From positions 62,001 through 126,000 of the forward strand of contig CAMDWJ010000003.1 in the NCBI GenBank assembly GCA_945877815.1: a DNA stretch of 64,000 bases, in the 5' to 3' direction. A program made the translations under genes and the position numbers. Source of the stretch: Caenispirillum bisanense. GTDB taxonomy: Bacteria > Pseudomonadota > Alphaproteobacteria > Rhodospirillales > UBA2165. The notes beneath the pieces were generated by a model. It was not told where the DNA came from. It saw only the letters and a list, made by a program, of their open reading frames with translations, and did no database searches. Below, piece by piece: positions 1 to 8,657 of this stretch. Within the stretch, counting starts at the first letter, position 1. Every line of letters starts with the position of its first letter.

Positions 1-255
1 CGCATCATGCTCCAATACCGATACTCCTCTTATAGCGCCATAATATGAATATTGGAGGACGCATCGTTCCGTGCAATTAACTTGCACAAGAAATCTACTT
101 GCTCCGGTACGCCTCCCCGGTACAAATCATCTAATGCGTTGTTAGCTCGATCTCTCAGAGTCCTGGGATTTCAAGGGTTAGCGCCGGGGCGGCGTTCTCT
201 TGGATGGTTTCTAACTCTACCCATAATCCTACCCATTTCGATTCGTGAGAACAGG
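1..255. other. Left-edge stretch without a convincing gene
   Basis: Nothing here is supported as an intact gene. The forward frame at 52-303 has no ribosome-binding site and an atypical composition, and it runs into the esterase stop. On the minus strand a frame from 170 down to a TAA at 30-32 reads as plausible protein (46 codons, with YRGGVPEQVDFL and LIARNDASS) but has no normal start codon and a TGA just upstream. It may be the tail of a decayed gene. Confidence 0.4.
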
Positions 256-1125
256 CTAGGGTCTAAGCTTATTTTTCATGAACGTTGCGAGCGGTTCATA
301 TAGCAACGGCGATTGGGCTTCCTCAGTTTCTATCCAGACCAATTCGATCTCCCCGCCTCGCCTGCGGTAGTTTCGCACGAACCGGTCGGGTTCAAGCTCG
401 TCACCGCCGCGATCGGGATCGACATAAATGTGCGCGAAATCCGGCCGGCCTTGAACATAGATCGCCGGCAAAAGTTCGGCCTCGTCATTGCGTTCAAGGA
501 TCAACAAGGGATTTCCTTCCTCCATGCGCGCCGTATCGGTCCAATAAACATGATGCTTTTCGAGCATGGAGATGGCCCATTCAGGTGGGTTGGGGCCCTG
601 CGCCGCCTCATAGGCACGACGATAACGCGATAGCGGATTGATGACCGGGGCCACCATTCCGACGCAGCGCACGCGCGCATCGAAGGCCGGATCCAAGTCC
701 GAACTTTTGAGCGCCGAGTAGCGCCCATCCTCGGGACGCATTGCCGCCAACATGGCCAAATGCCCGCCGCTCGAGGCGCCGACGAGCCCAACGCGATTGG
801 GATCGAGACGTAGTTTCTGGGCGTTCGATTTGAGCCAACGGATCGCATAATTGACGTCCTGCAACGACGTTGGATAGCCGTGGGGCCCTTGACGAAAGTC
901 GAGCGACGCTGAAGCTACTCCCTCAGGAATAAGGGATTCAGCACGCATCGTGCCGGACATACGGTCGCTTAGGTTCCAAGCACCTCCATGCAGATCGACG
1001 ACGAAGGGAAAAGGCCCATTGCCTTCGGGACGAAATAATCGAAGTTGGTAGCTTTCAGGTCCGTGTATTACGTAAGTCAGGTCCTCATACGCCAGATTAG
1101 TCTGGATCCGAGCGATCCGAGCCAT
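256..1125 (-). CDS. Alpha/beta-hydrolase (carboxylesterase/lipase-like)
   Basis: 289 residues with the esterase/lipase fold: oxyanion HGG at residues 46-48, nucleophile elbow GASSG at 116-120 (Ser118), and a late YVQGRPD that fits the acid-residue strand. The expected catalytic His before the last helix is not visible; the segment reads IETEEAQSPLL where families have a GxxH stretch, so activity is doubtful. I chose the ATG at 1125 because GGGGGAGAAAGAGG lies directly upstream; an ATG 18 bp earlier would place that purine tract inside the gene. No signal peptide, so cytoplasmic. The substrate cannot be read from the sequence. It is divergent from SelO and appears to be single. Confidence 0.8.
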   Translation of the reverse strand: MARIARIQTNLAYEDLTYVIHGPESYQLRLFRPEGNGPFPFVVDLHGGAWNLSDRMSGTMRAESLIPEGVASASLDFRQGPHGYPTSLQDVNYAIRWLKSNAQKLRLDPNRVGLVGASSGGHLAMLAAMRPEDGRYSALKSSDLDPAFDARVRCVGMVAPVINPLSRYRRAYEAAQGPNPPEWAISMLEKHHVYWTDTARMEEGNPLLILERNDEAELLPAIYVQGRPDFAHIYVDPDRGGDELEPDRFVRNYRRRGGEIELVWIETEEAQSPLLYEPLATFMKNKLRP

Positions 1126-1361
1126 CCTCTTTCTCCCCCTCAACTCTGTCTCAGTTACTCAGCATTCGCGCCCGGGCAGCAACGACGACTACCCTACTGC
1201 TCTTCAGATCGTACCTCCGTCTGCACGGGTTAGGAAGCAGAGCGACTAAACCATATCAGCAATCACAGCGATCTCCGGCTCGGATCGCACGCTAAGATGC
1301 GGTGGACAAATCTGCGCACTTTGCCCATATCCTTAACTGCACAATCGCATTGAGCAAAAAC

Positions 1362-2852
1362 ATGGATGCGCACAACGTCACCTTTCCGCGATTCAATTTC
1401 GACAATAGCTTTGCCCGCAGCCTGGATGGCTTTTTCACGCCCTGGCAGGCCGCGCCGGCAACGTCGCCGCGACTCCTGAAATTGAACCACGCGCTCGCCG
1501 CGGAACTGGGGCTCGACGCGGATGCGCTCGATTCGGAAATCGGAGCCGCGATTTTCTCAGGCAATCTGATGCCCGACGGCGCGTCGCCACTCGCGCAAGC
1601 CTATGCCGGTCATCAGTTCGGCGGATTTTCGCCCAAGCTCGGCGACGGTCGCGCCCTCCTGCTCGGCGAAGTGATCGACACCAACCAGCGCCGTCGCGAT
1701 ATCCAACTTAAGGGATCAGGTCGAACGCCGTTCTCGCGGGGTGGCGACGGGAAAGCCGCCTTGGGCCCTGTATTGCGTGAATATCTGATGGGCGAAGCGA
1801 TGCATGCGCTTGGAATCCCGACGACACGGGCCTTGGCCGCCGTCACGACGGGTGACGTCGTGCATCGAGAAACCCCGTTGCCGGGCGCGGTGCTGACACG
1901 AATTGCCGCGAGCCATATTCGAGTGGGAACCTTCGAATACTTCGCCGCACGTGACGAAACCGACAAGATCAGACAATTGGCCGACTATGCGATTGCACGC
2001 CACTATCCGGAAGTTCGAGGGGCGCAGAATCCATATTTGGCGTTCTTCCTAGCCGTCGCCAACGCCCAGGCCGCCTTGATCGCGCACTGGATGAATGTCG
2101 GGTTCATTCACGGCGTGATGAACACCGACAATATGACGATCTCAGGCGAAACCATCGATTATGGACCGTGCGCCTTCATGGATGCCCATGCGCCGGGCAC
2201 GGTCTTCAGTTCGATCGATACGCAAGGACGTTATGCCTATGCAAACCAGCCGCCGATCGCGAACTGGAATCTGGCTCGGCTCGCGGAAACGCTGATCCCG
2301 CTTGTGGATGACAACGCCGAACAATCGGTCCGGCTCCTAACCGATACGCTCACTTCTTTTTCTTCCATGTACGAGACTTATTGGCTGAGCGAGACAAGAG
2401 CCAAAATCGGGCTGGCCACGGCAGAGGGGGGCGATCTCGATCTCGTAAATGGACTCCTCGCCACGATGGAGCAGGCCGGCGCCGATCACACGTTGGTCTT
2501 TCGGCGCCTATCGCTCGCGGCGCTGGGCGACTCGGCCGCCGCACAGATCCTGTTCGGCGAGCCGACGGCCTTCAATGCCTGGGCCGGCCGTTGGCATGCG
2601 CGGCTCGAACGAGAGAGCGTTGCGCCGAACGAGCGAGCGCAACGGATGGATCGGATCAATCCGATCTATATTGCGCGCAATCACAAGGTCGAGGAGGCGC
2701 TTGCCGCCGCGGTCGAGCGAGACGACCTAACCCCCTTCACCGCCCTGCTCGAACTCGTCAGCAATCCTTATGACGAAATCGAAGGCAAGGAAGATTTCTC
2801 GAGCCCGGCTCCCATGAGCCCGGTCCCATACCAGACTTTTTGCGGAACGTAA
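1362..2852 (+). CDS. selO: Protein adenylyltransferase SelO (YdiU/UPF0061 family)
   Basis: A pseudokinase-fold enzyme; the family transfers AMP from ATP to Ser/Thr/Tyr of protein targets and is linked to redox stress. Visible: FDNSFARSLDGFF near the N-terminus, DIQLKGSGRTPFSRGGDG (Lys117 region), FIHGVMNTDN (Asp256/Asn257) and the DFG-like DYGP at 266-269, in family order. The C-terminus FCGT carries the conserved Cys that is selenocysteine in some eukaryotic homologues. Length of 496 residues is normal. The ATG at 1362 fits homologue N-termini better than an in-frame GTG at 1302; neither has a strong ribosome-binding site. Convergent with the cytochrome gene. Confidence 0.93.
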   Translation: MDAHNVTFPRFNFDNSFARSLDGFFTPWQAAPATSPRLLKLNHALAAELGLDADALDSEIGAAIFSGNLMPDGASPLAQAYAGHQFGGFSPKLGDGRALLLGEVIDTNQRRRDIQLKGSGRTPFSRGGDGKAALGPVLREYLMGEAMHALGIPTTRALAAVTTGDVVHRETPLPGAVLTRIAASHIRVGTFEYFAARDETDKIRQLADYAIARHYPEVRGAQNPYLAFFLAVANAQAALIAHWMNVGFIHGVMNTDNMTISGETIDYGPCAFMDAHAPGTVFSSIDTQGRYAYANQPPIANWNLARLAETLIPLVDDNAEQSVRLLTDTLTSFSSMYETYWLSETRAKIGLATAEGGDLDLVNGLLATMEQAGADHTLVFRRLSLAALGDSAAAQILFGEPTAFNAWAGRWHARLERESVAPNERAQRMDRINPIYIARNHKVEEALAAAVERDDLTPFTALLELVSNPYDEIEGKEDFSSPAPMSPVPYQTFCGT

Positions 2853-2885
2853 GCGGGGCGGCCCGCGAGACCGACCCCGCTGGCG

Positions 2886-4172
2886 TCAGCCGCCCTTGCG
2901 CGCGTCCCGTACGGCTGACTCGACGCCGGACCAAGGCGCGCGGCTCGTAAACCGAGCCCGCAGAAATTTCACCAGCGCAATCATCTCCGCCTCCGACATC
3001 TGCGAACCGAGCGCCGGCATGGAACGGCCGAGCGCGCCGGTCGGAGGACGGATGCCGCCCCAAATCGCATGCACGACACTATCGGGCACCGGCGCGTGGA
3101 TCGATGTTTGGAGCGCAAGCGCTACGGTACCGCCGTTGCTACGATGACATTGCGCACAACGCGCCTCGAACACCTTGGCGCCTTCGGCGAACTCTTTCGC
3201 CACCGGCGGCGCTTCCAGATGACCCCAATCGAGCCTGAGCGCGGCATTTCGCACCGCGTCTTCGTTGATCGGCTTCTCGCCCTCGCGGAGCGTGGCGACA
3301 TAGGCCGCGATCGCGAAGACATCGATCTCGTTCTGCTTGTGCAGGGCATCGACCACCGGCGTCATCGGCCCGGCCGCCATGCCATGTTTCGCGTGCCAAC
3401 CGTCCATCAAATAGACGACCAGTTCATTCTTGGTCCACGGCTGCTGCGAAAGGTTGTCCTTATTGAGCGGCGGTGCATACCAGCCTTCCGCGAACCCGCC
3501 GCCATATGCGGGCGTGGTGCGCGCACCCATCATGTTGCGGGGCGTGTGGCAGGCTGCGCAATGACCCAAGCCTTCGGCAAGATAAGCGCCTTCGTTCCAT
3601 TCCGCGTCCTTCGACGGATTGGGCTTGAACGGGGTTTTGTCGAGGAACAAGGCTTTCCAGACCGACAGCGTCGCACGGATATTGAGCGGGAACGGGAAAT
3701 CGTTGCCCTTCGTCGTTTCCTTCACCGGCACCTGGGTCATCAGATAGGCATAAATCGCGTCGATATCCTCGTCTTTGACCTTCGTGAAGTGGTCATAGGG
3801 AAAAGCGGGGTAGAGATGATTACCCTTGCGATCGACGCCGTCCTTCATGGCGCGGCGGAAGGCCACCTTGGACCAGCCGCCGATGCCGGTATCCGCGTCC
3901 GGCGTAATATTGGTCGTATAAATAGTCCCGAAAGGGGTTTTGAGGGGCAGATTGCCGGCAAACGGAAGCCCGTCCTCCCTCGTATGGCAGGCAGTACAAT
4001 CGCCGAAATTGGCCAAAACCCGGCCGCGTTCGACCGTGGCCTTATCGAAAGACCCAGGAGCGGGCACGGCGATCGGGGCTAGCTCGGATTGGTGCGCAAA
4101 AAGGGCAAAACCGGCGGCCCCGGCCAAAACCAAGCCCACGGCCGTCCATAAAACAGTTCGGCTGCTTCCCAT
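2886..4172 (-). CDS. Triheme cytochrome c, electron-accepting subunit
   Basis: 428 residues: an N-terminal membrane/signal segment (about 8-27), then three c-type haem sites, CTACH (59-63), CAACH (205-209) and CAQCH (339-343). This is the architecture of the cytochrome subunit of membrane-bound alcohol/gluconate dehydrogenases and of IorAB/nicotinate-dehydrogenase-type molybdoenzymes. It is divergent from the 2Fe-2S and molybdopterin subunits starting at 4342, so the likely role is to carry electrons from that periplasmic hydroxylase to the respiratory chain. AGGGGAGAG precedes the ATG. An exact partner and substrate are inferences; a free-standing alcohol dehydrogenase cytochrome is the alternative. 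Confidence 0.88.
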   Translation of the reverse strand: MGSSRTVLWTAVGLVLAGAAGFALFAHQSELAPIAVPAPGSFDKATVERGRVLANFGDCTACHTREDGLPFAGNLPLKTPFGTIYTTNITPDADTGIGGWSKVAFRRAMKDGVDRKGNHLYPAFPYDHFTKVKDEDIDAIYAYLMTQVPVKETTKGNDFPFPLNIRATLSVWKALFLDKTPFKPNPSKDAEWNEGAYLAEGLGHCAACHTPRNMMGARTTPAYGGGFAEGWYAPPLNKDNLSQQPWTKNELVVYLMDGWHAKHGMAAGPMTPVVDALHKQNEIDVFAIAAYVATLREGEKPINEDAVRNAALRLDWGHLEAPPVAKEFAEGAKVFEARCAQCHRSNGGTVALALQTSIHAPVPDSVVHAIWGGIRPPTGALGRSMPALGSQMSEAEMIALVKFLRARFTSRAPWSGVESAVRDARKGG

Positions 4173-4341
4173 CGTTTCTCTCCCCTGCCGGCATACCGCA
4201 ATCTTTAAAAAAACGGTTTAGACCGGTCCCTTGACCTGTTTCACATGCAAGACTAGCGTTATTATATGCGAGACCAGTATCCAACTGGCAAGCGCTACGC
4301 GGTTTACAGGGCCGCGCTGCTTGGTGAAAGGAACCCCACCG

Positions 4342-4806
4342 ATGAAATTTAATCTAACGATCAACGGCAAGCCGCAAGATGTGGATGTCGAGCCCGAGAC
4401 GCCGCTGCTTTGGGTGTTGCGCGACGAGATCGGACTGACGGGCACCAAGTACGGCTGCGGCATAGCGCGCTGCGGTGCCTGCACCATCCATGTCGACGGA
4501 CAGGCCGCGAAAGCGTGCCAGATTCAGGCCTCGGCCGCGGTCGGCAAGAAAATCACCACGATCGAAGGGCTGTCCGCCGACAGTTCGCATCCGGTGCAGC
4601 AAGCCTGGGTCGAGATCGGCGTTCCTCAATGCGGCTACTGCCAAAGCGGCCAGATCATGTCGGCCTCCGCGTTGCTCGCCAAGCGCAAGAATCCGACCGA
4701 CGCCGAGATCGAGGCGGCCATGGCCGACAATCTGTGTCGCTGCGGCACCTATCAGCGAATCATGCAGGCGATCCGTCTCGCCTCCTCCAAGATTCAACAG
4801 GCTTAA
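4342..4806 (+). CDS. (2Fe-2S) subunit of molybdenum hydroxylase (IorA-like)
   Basis: 154 residues holding both clusters: an N-terminal ferredoxin-type domain with [10 protein letters not shown] and a downstream KAC, and a helical C-terminal domain with CGYCQSG and CRCGTYQRI. The Q-S-G and G-T-Y variants are those of isoquinoline 1-oxidoreductase/nicotinate-dehydrogenase-type small subunits rather than CoxS. GAAAGGA lies just upstream of the ATG at 4342; longer in-frame extensions lack such a site. Eleven bases separate it from the large subunit, so the two are co-transcribed. It relays electrons from the Mo centre to an acceptor, here plausibly the divergent triheme cytochrome. Confidence 0.93.
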   Translation: MKFNLTINGKPQDVDVEPETPLLWVLRDEIGLTGTKYGCGIARCGACTIHVDGQAAKACQIQASAAVGKKITTIEGLSADSSHPVQQAWVEIGVPQCGYCQSGQIMSASALLAKRKNPTDAEIEAAMADNLCRCGTYQRIMQAIRLASSKIQQA

Positions 4807-4817
4807 GGGAGGCTGAC

Positions 4818-7025
4818 ATGAACGAGATCATCTCCAAGAAAAACCTTTCCCGCCGCTCCTTCATCCAAGCCTCCGCTGCCGTCGGCGGCGGATTGATGCT
4901 CGGCTTCCATATGCCCGACGCATTGGCCGCGACCATCAGTCCCAAGGCGCAGTCGACGACGACCGCCCCCGGCACCGAGATCAATGCCTGGCTCGTGATC
5001 GATAAGGACAACACCGTCACGATCCGCATCCCGCATACGGAAATGGGCCAGGGCGGTCTGACCTCGGTTGCGATGCTGGTTGCCGAAGAACTGAACGTCG
5101 ATTGGTCGAAGATCAGGACCGAGTGGGCCGATGCCAACCGGCATCTGCGCAACAACAAAGAATATAAGGTGATGAGCACGCACGGCTCGCAGCTCGTGCG
5201 TCTTCAGCATCCTCACTTGATGGGCGCCGGCGCCGGCGCGCGCGAACGCCTAAAGCAGGCGGCTGCCACGGCATGGGGCGTCGATCGCGCCCAGGTCGAG
5301 GCGAAGCTGGGCGTCCTGACGGCAGGCAATCGCACTGCCACCTACGGCGAATTCGCCGAAGCCGCCGCCAAGGTGACGCTCGACAAGGAACCGGAAATCT
5401 CGATCGATCCGGCCAAATGGTGGCTGCTCGGCAAGCCGACGCAGCGCCTCGACATCCCCAACAAGGTCAATGGCAGCGCGCAATACGCCATGGATACGCG
5501 CGTACCCGGCATGGTCTATGCGGCCGTGAAGGCGAGCCCCGTTCCGTGGGGAACGCTGAAGAGCTATAATTTCGATGCGATCAAGAGCCTTCCGGGCATC
5601 ATCGCCGCAGTGCCCTTGAAAGCGGTGCCCGGCAAGCGCGGGCAGCCCGATCTTCAAGACGCCGTCGCGGTGGTCGCAACGTCGTGGTATCGAGCCAAGA
5701 CCGCGTTGGATCTTCTGCCTATCGAATGGGATTTCGGCGACAGCGCCAAGACAAGCTCGGCCCAATATTACGAAGAAGGCCGCAAGCTGATGGACCAGAA
5801 GGGCCTCGTAAGCGGCAAGGAAGATCCGCAAACGGCAGAGATCATCGCGACCTCGAAAAAAGTCGTCACCGCCACCTATGAGCGTCCGTTCGAGGCCCAT
5901 GCCCGCATGGAGCCAGTCAACGCGACCGTTTGGGTTCAAGACGATCGGGTCGATGTCTGGTCGCCGACGCAGGATCAATCGGCTCCGATCACCATCGTGG
6001 CCGATCAACTCGGCGTCGATCCGAAGAATGTTTACGTCCACACGATATTCCTGGGCGGTGGCTTTGGCGGCAACGGCGGTGGCGGCACGGGTGTCACCCG
6101 TCAGGCAGCCGAAATCTCCAAGCAGCTCAAGAAGCCGGTCAAGGTGGTCTGGACCCGCGAAGAAGATCTCGCGCAAACCAAGCAGCGTCCGCTCTCGGTC
6201 GCCAAACTCACCGCGTCGATCGGTGACGACGGCCTGCCGACGGCATTGTTCACGCGCGCTATGTGGGCCTCGCTGGACGGCATGAACCAGATCGGCGGCG
6301 CCACCTCCGACTACGGCATCTACAACATTCCGTACAAGGTTCCGCACCGGCAACACGAGCGCCATAACTTCAAAACACACATCCCAAGTTCGACGCATCG
6401 TGCGCCGGGCGCAAATCAAATGGGCTTCATGGCCGAATCGTTCGTCGACGAGATGGCCATCGCGGGCGGATGGAATCCGCTCGATTGGCGCCTCAAGATG
6501 ACCGAGGGATTGGACGATTTCCAACTCGTGTTCCAGACCCTGAAGGACAAGGCGGGCTTCCGCACCGATCTTCCGAAGGGCCAGGGCATGGGCATCGCCA
6601 TGGTCGAATCGCACGGCACCATCGCGGCGGCTTGCGCCACCGTGAATGTCAGCCGCCGCGGCCGCCTAGAGATCGAAAAAATCCTGGTGGTTCTGGATGC
6701 AGGGCGCGTCATCAACCCGCTTGCCGCCACCGAACAATGCGAAGGCTCCGTCTGCTGGGAGCTCTCACACGCTTGGACGGGCGGGCTCGATCTCGAGAAT
6801 GGCCGTTTCGTGAATACCAACTTCGACAGCTACAACCTGCTGCGGATCGATCAGAACCCGCACGTCGAGACGATCTTCGCGTCGTCGGGCGGCAAGAAGT
6901 TCGGTGGCTTGGGCGAGCCCGCCGGCCCGCCGGCTCCCCCGGCTGTCGCCAACGCGATCTTCTATGCGACGGGCAAACGCATCCGATCAACCCCGTTCCG
7001 CCAGCACGATCTGAGCTGGACGTAA
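4818..7025 (+). CDS. Molybdopterin-binding subunit, xanthine dehydrogenase family (IorB-like)
   Basis: 735 residues. A twin-arginine signal (LSRRSFIQAS) followed by a hydrophobic stretch and ALAA predicts export of the folded holoenzyme to the periplasm. Cofactor motifs include GGGFGGNGGGG, the substrate/cofactor loop THRAPGANQMGF, and the C-terminal GLGEPAGPPAPP, whose Glu is the family catalytic base. AGGGAGG precedes the ATG at 4818. With the 2Fe-2S subunit it forms a two-subunit hydroxylase that lacks an FAD protein, which agrees with cytochrome as acceptor. The substrate is unknown; aldehydes and N-heterocycles are typical. Confidence 0.92.
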   Translation: MNEIISKKNLSRRSFIQASAAVGGGLMLGFHMPDALAATISPKAQSTTTAPGTEINAWLVIDKDNTVTIRIPHTEMGQGGLTSVAMLVAEELNVDWSKIRTEWADANRHLRNNKEYKVMSTHGSQLVRLQHPHLMGAGAGARERLKQAAATAWGVDRAQVEAKLGVLTAGNRTATYGEFAEAAAKVTLDKEPEISIDPAKWWLLGKPTQRLDIPNKVNGSAQYAMDTRVPGMVYAAVKASPVPWGTLKSYNFDAIKSLPGIIAAVPLKAVPGKRGQPDLQDAVAVVATSWYRAKTALDLLPIEWDFGDSAKTSSAQYYEEGRKLMDQKGLVSGKEDPQTAEIIATSKKVVTATYERPFEAHARMEPVNATVWVQDDRVDVWSPTQDQSAPITIVADQLGVDPKNVYVHTIFLGGGFGGNGGGGTGVTRQAAEISKQLKKPVKVVWTREEDLAQTKQRPLSVAKLTASIGDDGLPTALFTRAMWASLDGMNQIGGATSDYGIYNIPYKVPHRQHERHNFKTHIPSSTHRAPGANQMGFMAESFVDEMAIAGGWNPLDWRLKMTEGLDDFQLVFQTLKDKAGFRTDLPKGQGMGIAMVESHGTIAAACATVNVSRRGRLEIEKILVVLDAGRVINPLAATEQCEGSVCWELSHAWTGGLDLENGRFVNTNFDSYNLLRIDQNPHVETIFASSGGKKFGGLGEPAGPPAPPAVANAIFYATGKRIRSTPFRQHDLSWT

Positions 7026-7047
7026 ACGCACCTTACATCGCGAACCG

Positions 7048-7079
7048 AAAGGGCGGGTCCAAAAGACCCGCCCTTTTTT
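7048..7079 (+). terminator. Rho-independent terminator after the molybdoenzyme operon
   Basis: A perfect 12-bp stem AAAGGGCGGGTC / GACCCGCCCTTT with a five-base loop (CAAAA) and a T-run, located 22 bp after the stop of the molybdopterin subunit. It separates that operon from the next gene. Confidence 0.92.
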
Positions 7080-7161
7080 GCGTCAATTATCGGCTGTTTT
7101 CCCGGCCCTGAAGGCGCTAACTTCGGCGCATAGGGATGCTCACAAAATTGAAAAGGATCGC

Positions 7162-7869
7162 ATGATGAAGATCGGACTCGTTGTTCCCACCGCTCATGAC
7201 GCCGTTCCGGCGGAAGGCCCCGTCATGTATCCAAACATGACCTTTGTGCCGCACGGGACGGGTGTGGGATCTCTGACCCCCGAAGGATACGACAAGGCCG
7301 TAGACAAGATTATTCCGGCCGCCGATGCGCTCGCGGCCAAGGGAGTCGACGCGATCATGTTGATGGGCACGTCTTTGACTTTTTATCGCGGCCCCGAGTT
7401 CAACGAAGAACTCCAGAACGAAGTTCGCAAGCGCACGGGACTGCCGGTCAGCTCGATGAGCACTGCGATCGTAGAAGGTTTGCGCGAAGTGGGGGCAACG
7501 AAAGTCGCGGTCGCGACCGCCTATACCGATGTCGTGAACCAGAAGCTGAAAGAATTGATCGAATTTCACGGCTTTGAAGTGGGCTCTCTGGAATCCTTCG
7601 GCATCACTGAGTTCGGCGGCGCCTCCGGAAAAAAAACGGAGAGCGAGATTATCGAGCTCGCCGAGAAGGCGCGCGAAAACACACCCAGCGCCGATGCCAT
7701 TCTGATTTCGTGCGGCGGCTTGCGCACTTTGGGAGTCGCCAAACCGCTGGAGCAGCGCCTCGGCCTGCCGGTCGTCTCCAGCACGCCGGCCTCATTTTGG
7801 GCGGCGATGCGCCTCGTCGGCGAAAACAGCAAGGTCAGTGGCTACGGCCAATTGCTTGAAAAGGCCTAA
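7162..7869 (+). CDS. Arylmalonate decarboxylase-like protein (Asp/Glu racemase superfamily)
   Basis: 235 residues closely following the known arylmalonate decarboxylase layout: VVPTAHDAVPAEG, TPEGYD, the dioxyanion-hole loop MGTSLTFYRG (Gly69-Thr70-Ser71), SSMSTA, ATAYTD (Tyr121) and the catalytic SCGGL (Cys184). In the characterised enzyme the matching residues are G74/T75/S76, Y126 and C188/G189, all present here. The family decarboxylates alpha-disubstituted malonates without a cofactor; maleate isomerase and malonate-type racemases are related alternatives, but these have a second Cys where this protein keeps Gly69. AAAAGGA sits before the ATG at 7162. It follows a terminator, so it is probably transcribed on its own. 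Confidence 0.85.
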   Translation: MMKIGLVVPTAHDAVPAEGPVMYPNMTFVPHGTGVGSLTPEGYDKAVDKIIPAADALAAKGVDAIMLMGTSLTFYRGPEFNEELQNEVRKRTGLPVSSMSTAIVEGLREVGATKVAVATAYTDVVNQKLKELIEFHGFEVGSLESFGITEFGGASGKKTESEIIELAEKARENTPSADAILISCGGLRTLGVAKPLEQRLGLPVVSSTPASFWAAMRLVGENSKVSGYGQLLEKA

Positions 7870-7890
7870 GCAGCAATCTCCGGTATCGAG

Positions 7891-8604
7891 ATGGGAAATC
7901 GCGTGCGAGGGCGGCGCGGCCATCCGGAAAGTCATCTCGTCTCGCGGATCGGATGGTTGCGGGCGGCCGTCTTGGGCGCCAACGATGGGATCGTTTCAAC
8001 CGCGAGCCTGATCGTTGGTGTCGCGGCCGCCGCCGCAACACCCGGCGACATCCTGATCGCGGGCGTCGCTGGACTAGTGGCCGGTGCAATGTCCATGGCC
8101 GCCGGCGAATATGTGTCGGTCAGCTCGCAATCCGATACCGAGCAGGCAGATATCGCGAAAGAGCGACGCGAACTCAAGGAAGATATCGGTTTCGAACGCG
8201 AGGAACTTGCCGGCATCTATATCGAGCGCGGCCTCGATCCGAAACTGGCCCGCGAGGTCGCCGAACAATTGATGGCCAAGGATGCGTTGGGAGCCCATGC
8301 GCGCGACGAATTGGGCATATCGGAATTCACAACGGCGCGTCCGATCCAAGCGGCGTTGACCTCGGCGGCGACGTTTGCGGTCGGGGCGACCCTGCCGTTG
8401 CTGACCGCCGCCATTTCACCGGCCGCATGGCTTATCCCTGCCGTTTCGGCCGCTTCATTGATCTTCCTGGCCTTCCTCGGTGCGATCGGAGCAAAAGTGG
8501 GCGGCGCAAATGTTCTTCGAGCGACGGCGCGCGTCACGTTTTGGGGTGCCTTGGCCATGGCGCTGACTGCGGGCATCGGCCGTCTCGTCGGAACAGCCGT
8601 CTAA
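7891..8604 (+). CDS. VIT1/CCC1 family Fe2+/Mn2+ transporter
   Basis: 237 residues. N-terminal GANDGIVSTASLIVGV and MSMAAGEYVSV are family signatures; a charged cytoplasmic segment (about 85-140, ERRELKEDIGFEREELAGIY) gives the Glu-rich metal-binding domain, followed by three more membrane helices. The family exports or sequesters ferrous iron and manganese across a membrane using a proton gradient. It lies 21 bp after the decarboxylase-like gene, which could allow cotranscription although the functions are unrelated. The ATG at 7891 has only a weak GAG upstream. Confidence 0.93.
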   Translation: MGNRVRGRRGHPESHLVSRIGWLRAAVLGANDGIVSTASLIVGVAAAAATPGDILIAGVAGLVAGAMSMAAGEYVSVSSQSDTEQADIAKERRELKEDIGFEREELAGIYIERGLDPKLAREVAEQLMAKDALGAHARDELGISEFTTARPIQAALTSAATFAVGATLPLLTAAISPAAWLIPAVSAASLIFLAFLGAIGAKVGGANVLRATARVTFWGALAMALTAGIGRLVGTAV

Positions 8605-8657
8605 GACTGCGCCGAATTGATACTTGGCTACGAAACACTGGTTCCCAACGAAGCACT

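Noticed and set aside
52-303. 83-codon forward ORF at the left edge
   Set aside because: No ribosome-binding site, atypical composition and overlap with the esterase end; not supported as a gene.
5250-6614. 454-codon reverse open frame under the first molybdoenzyme
   Set aside because: Antisense shadow of an assigned gene with conserved domains in the plus frame.
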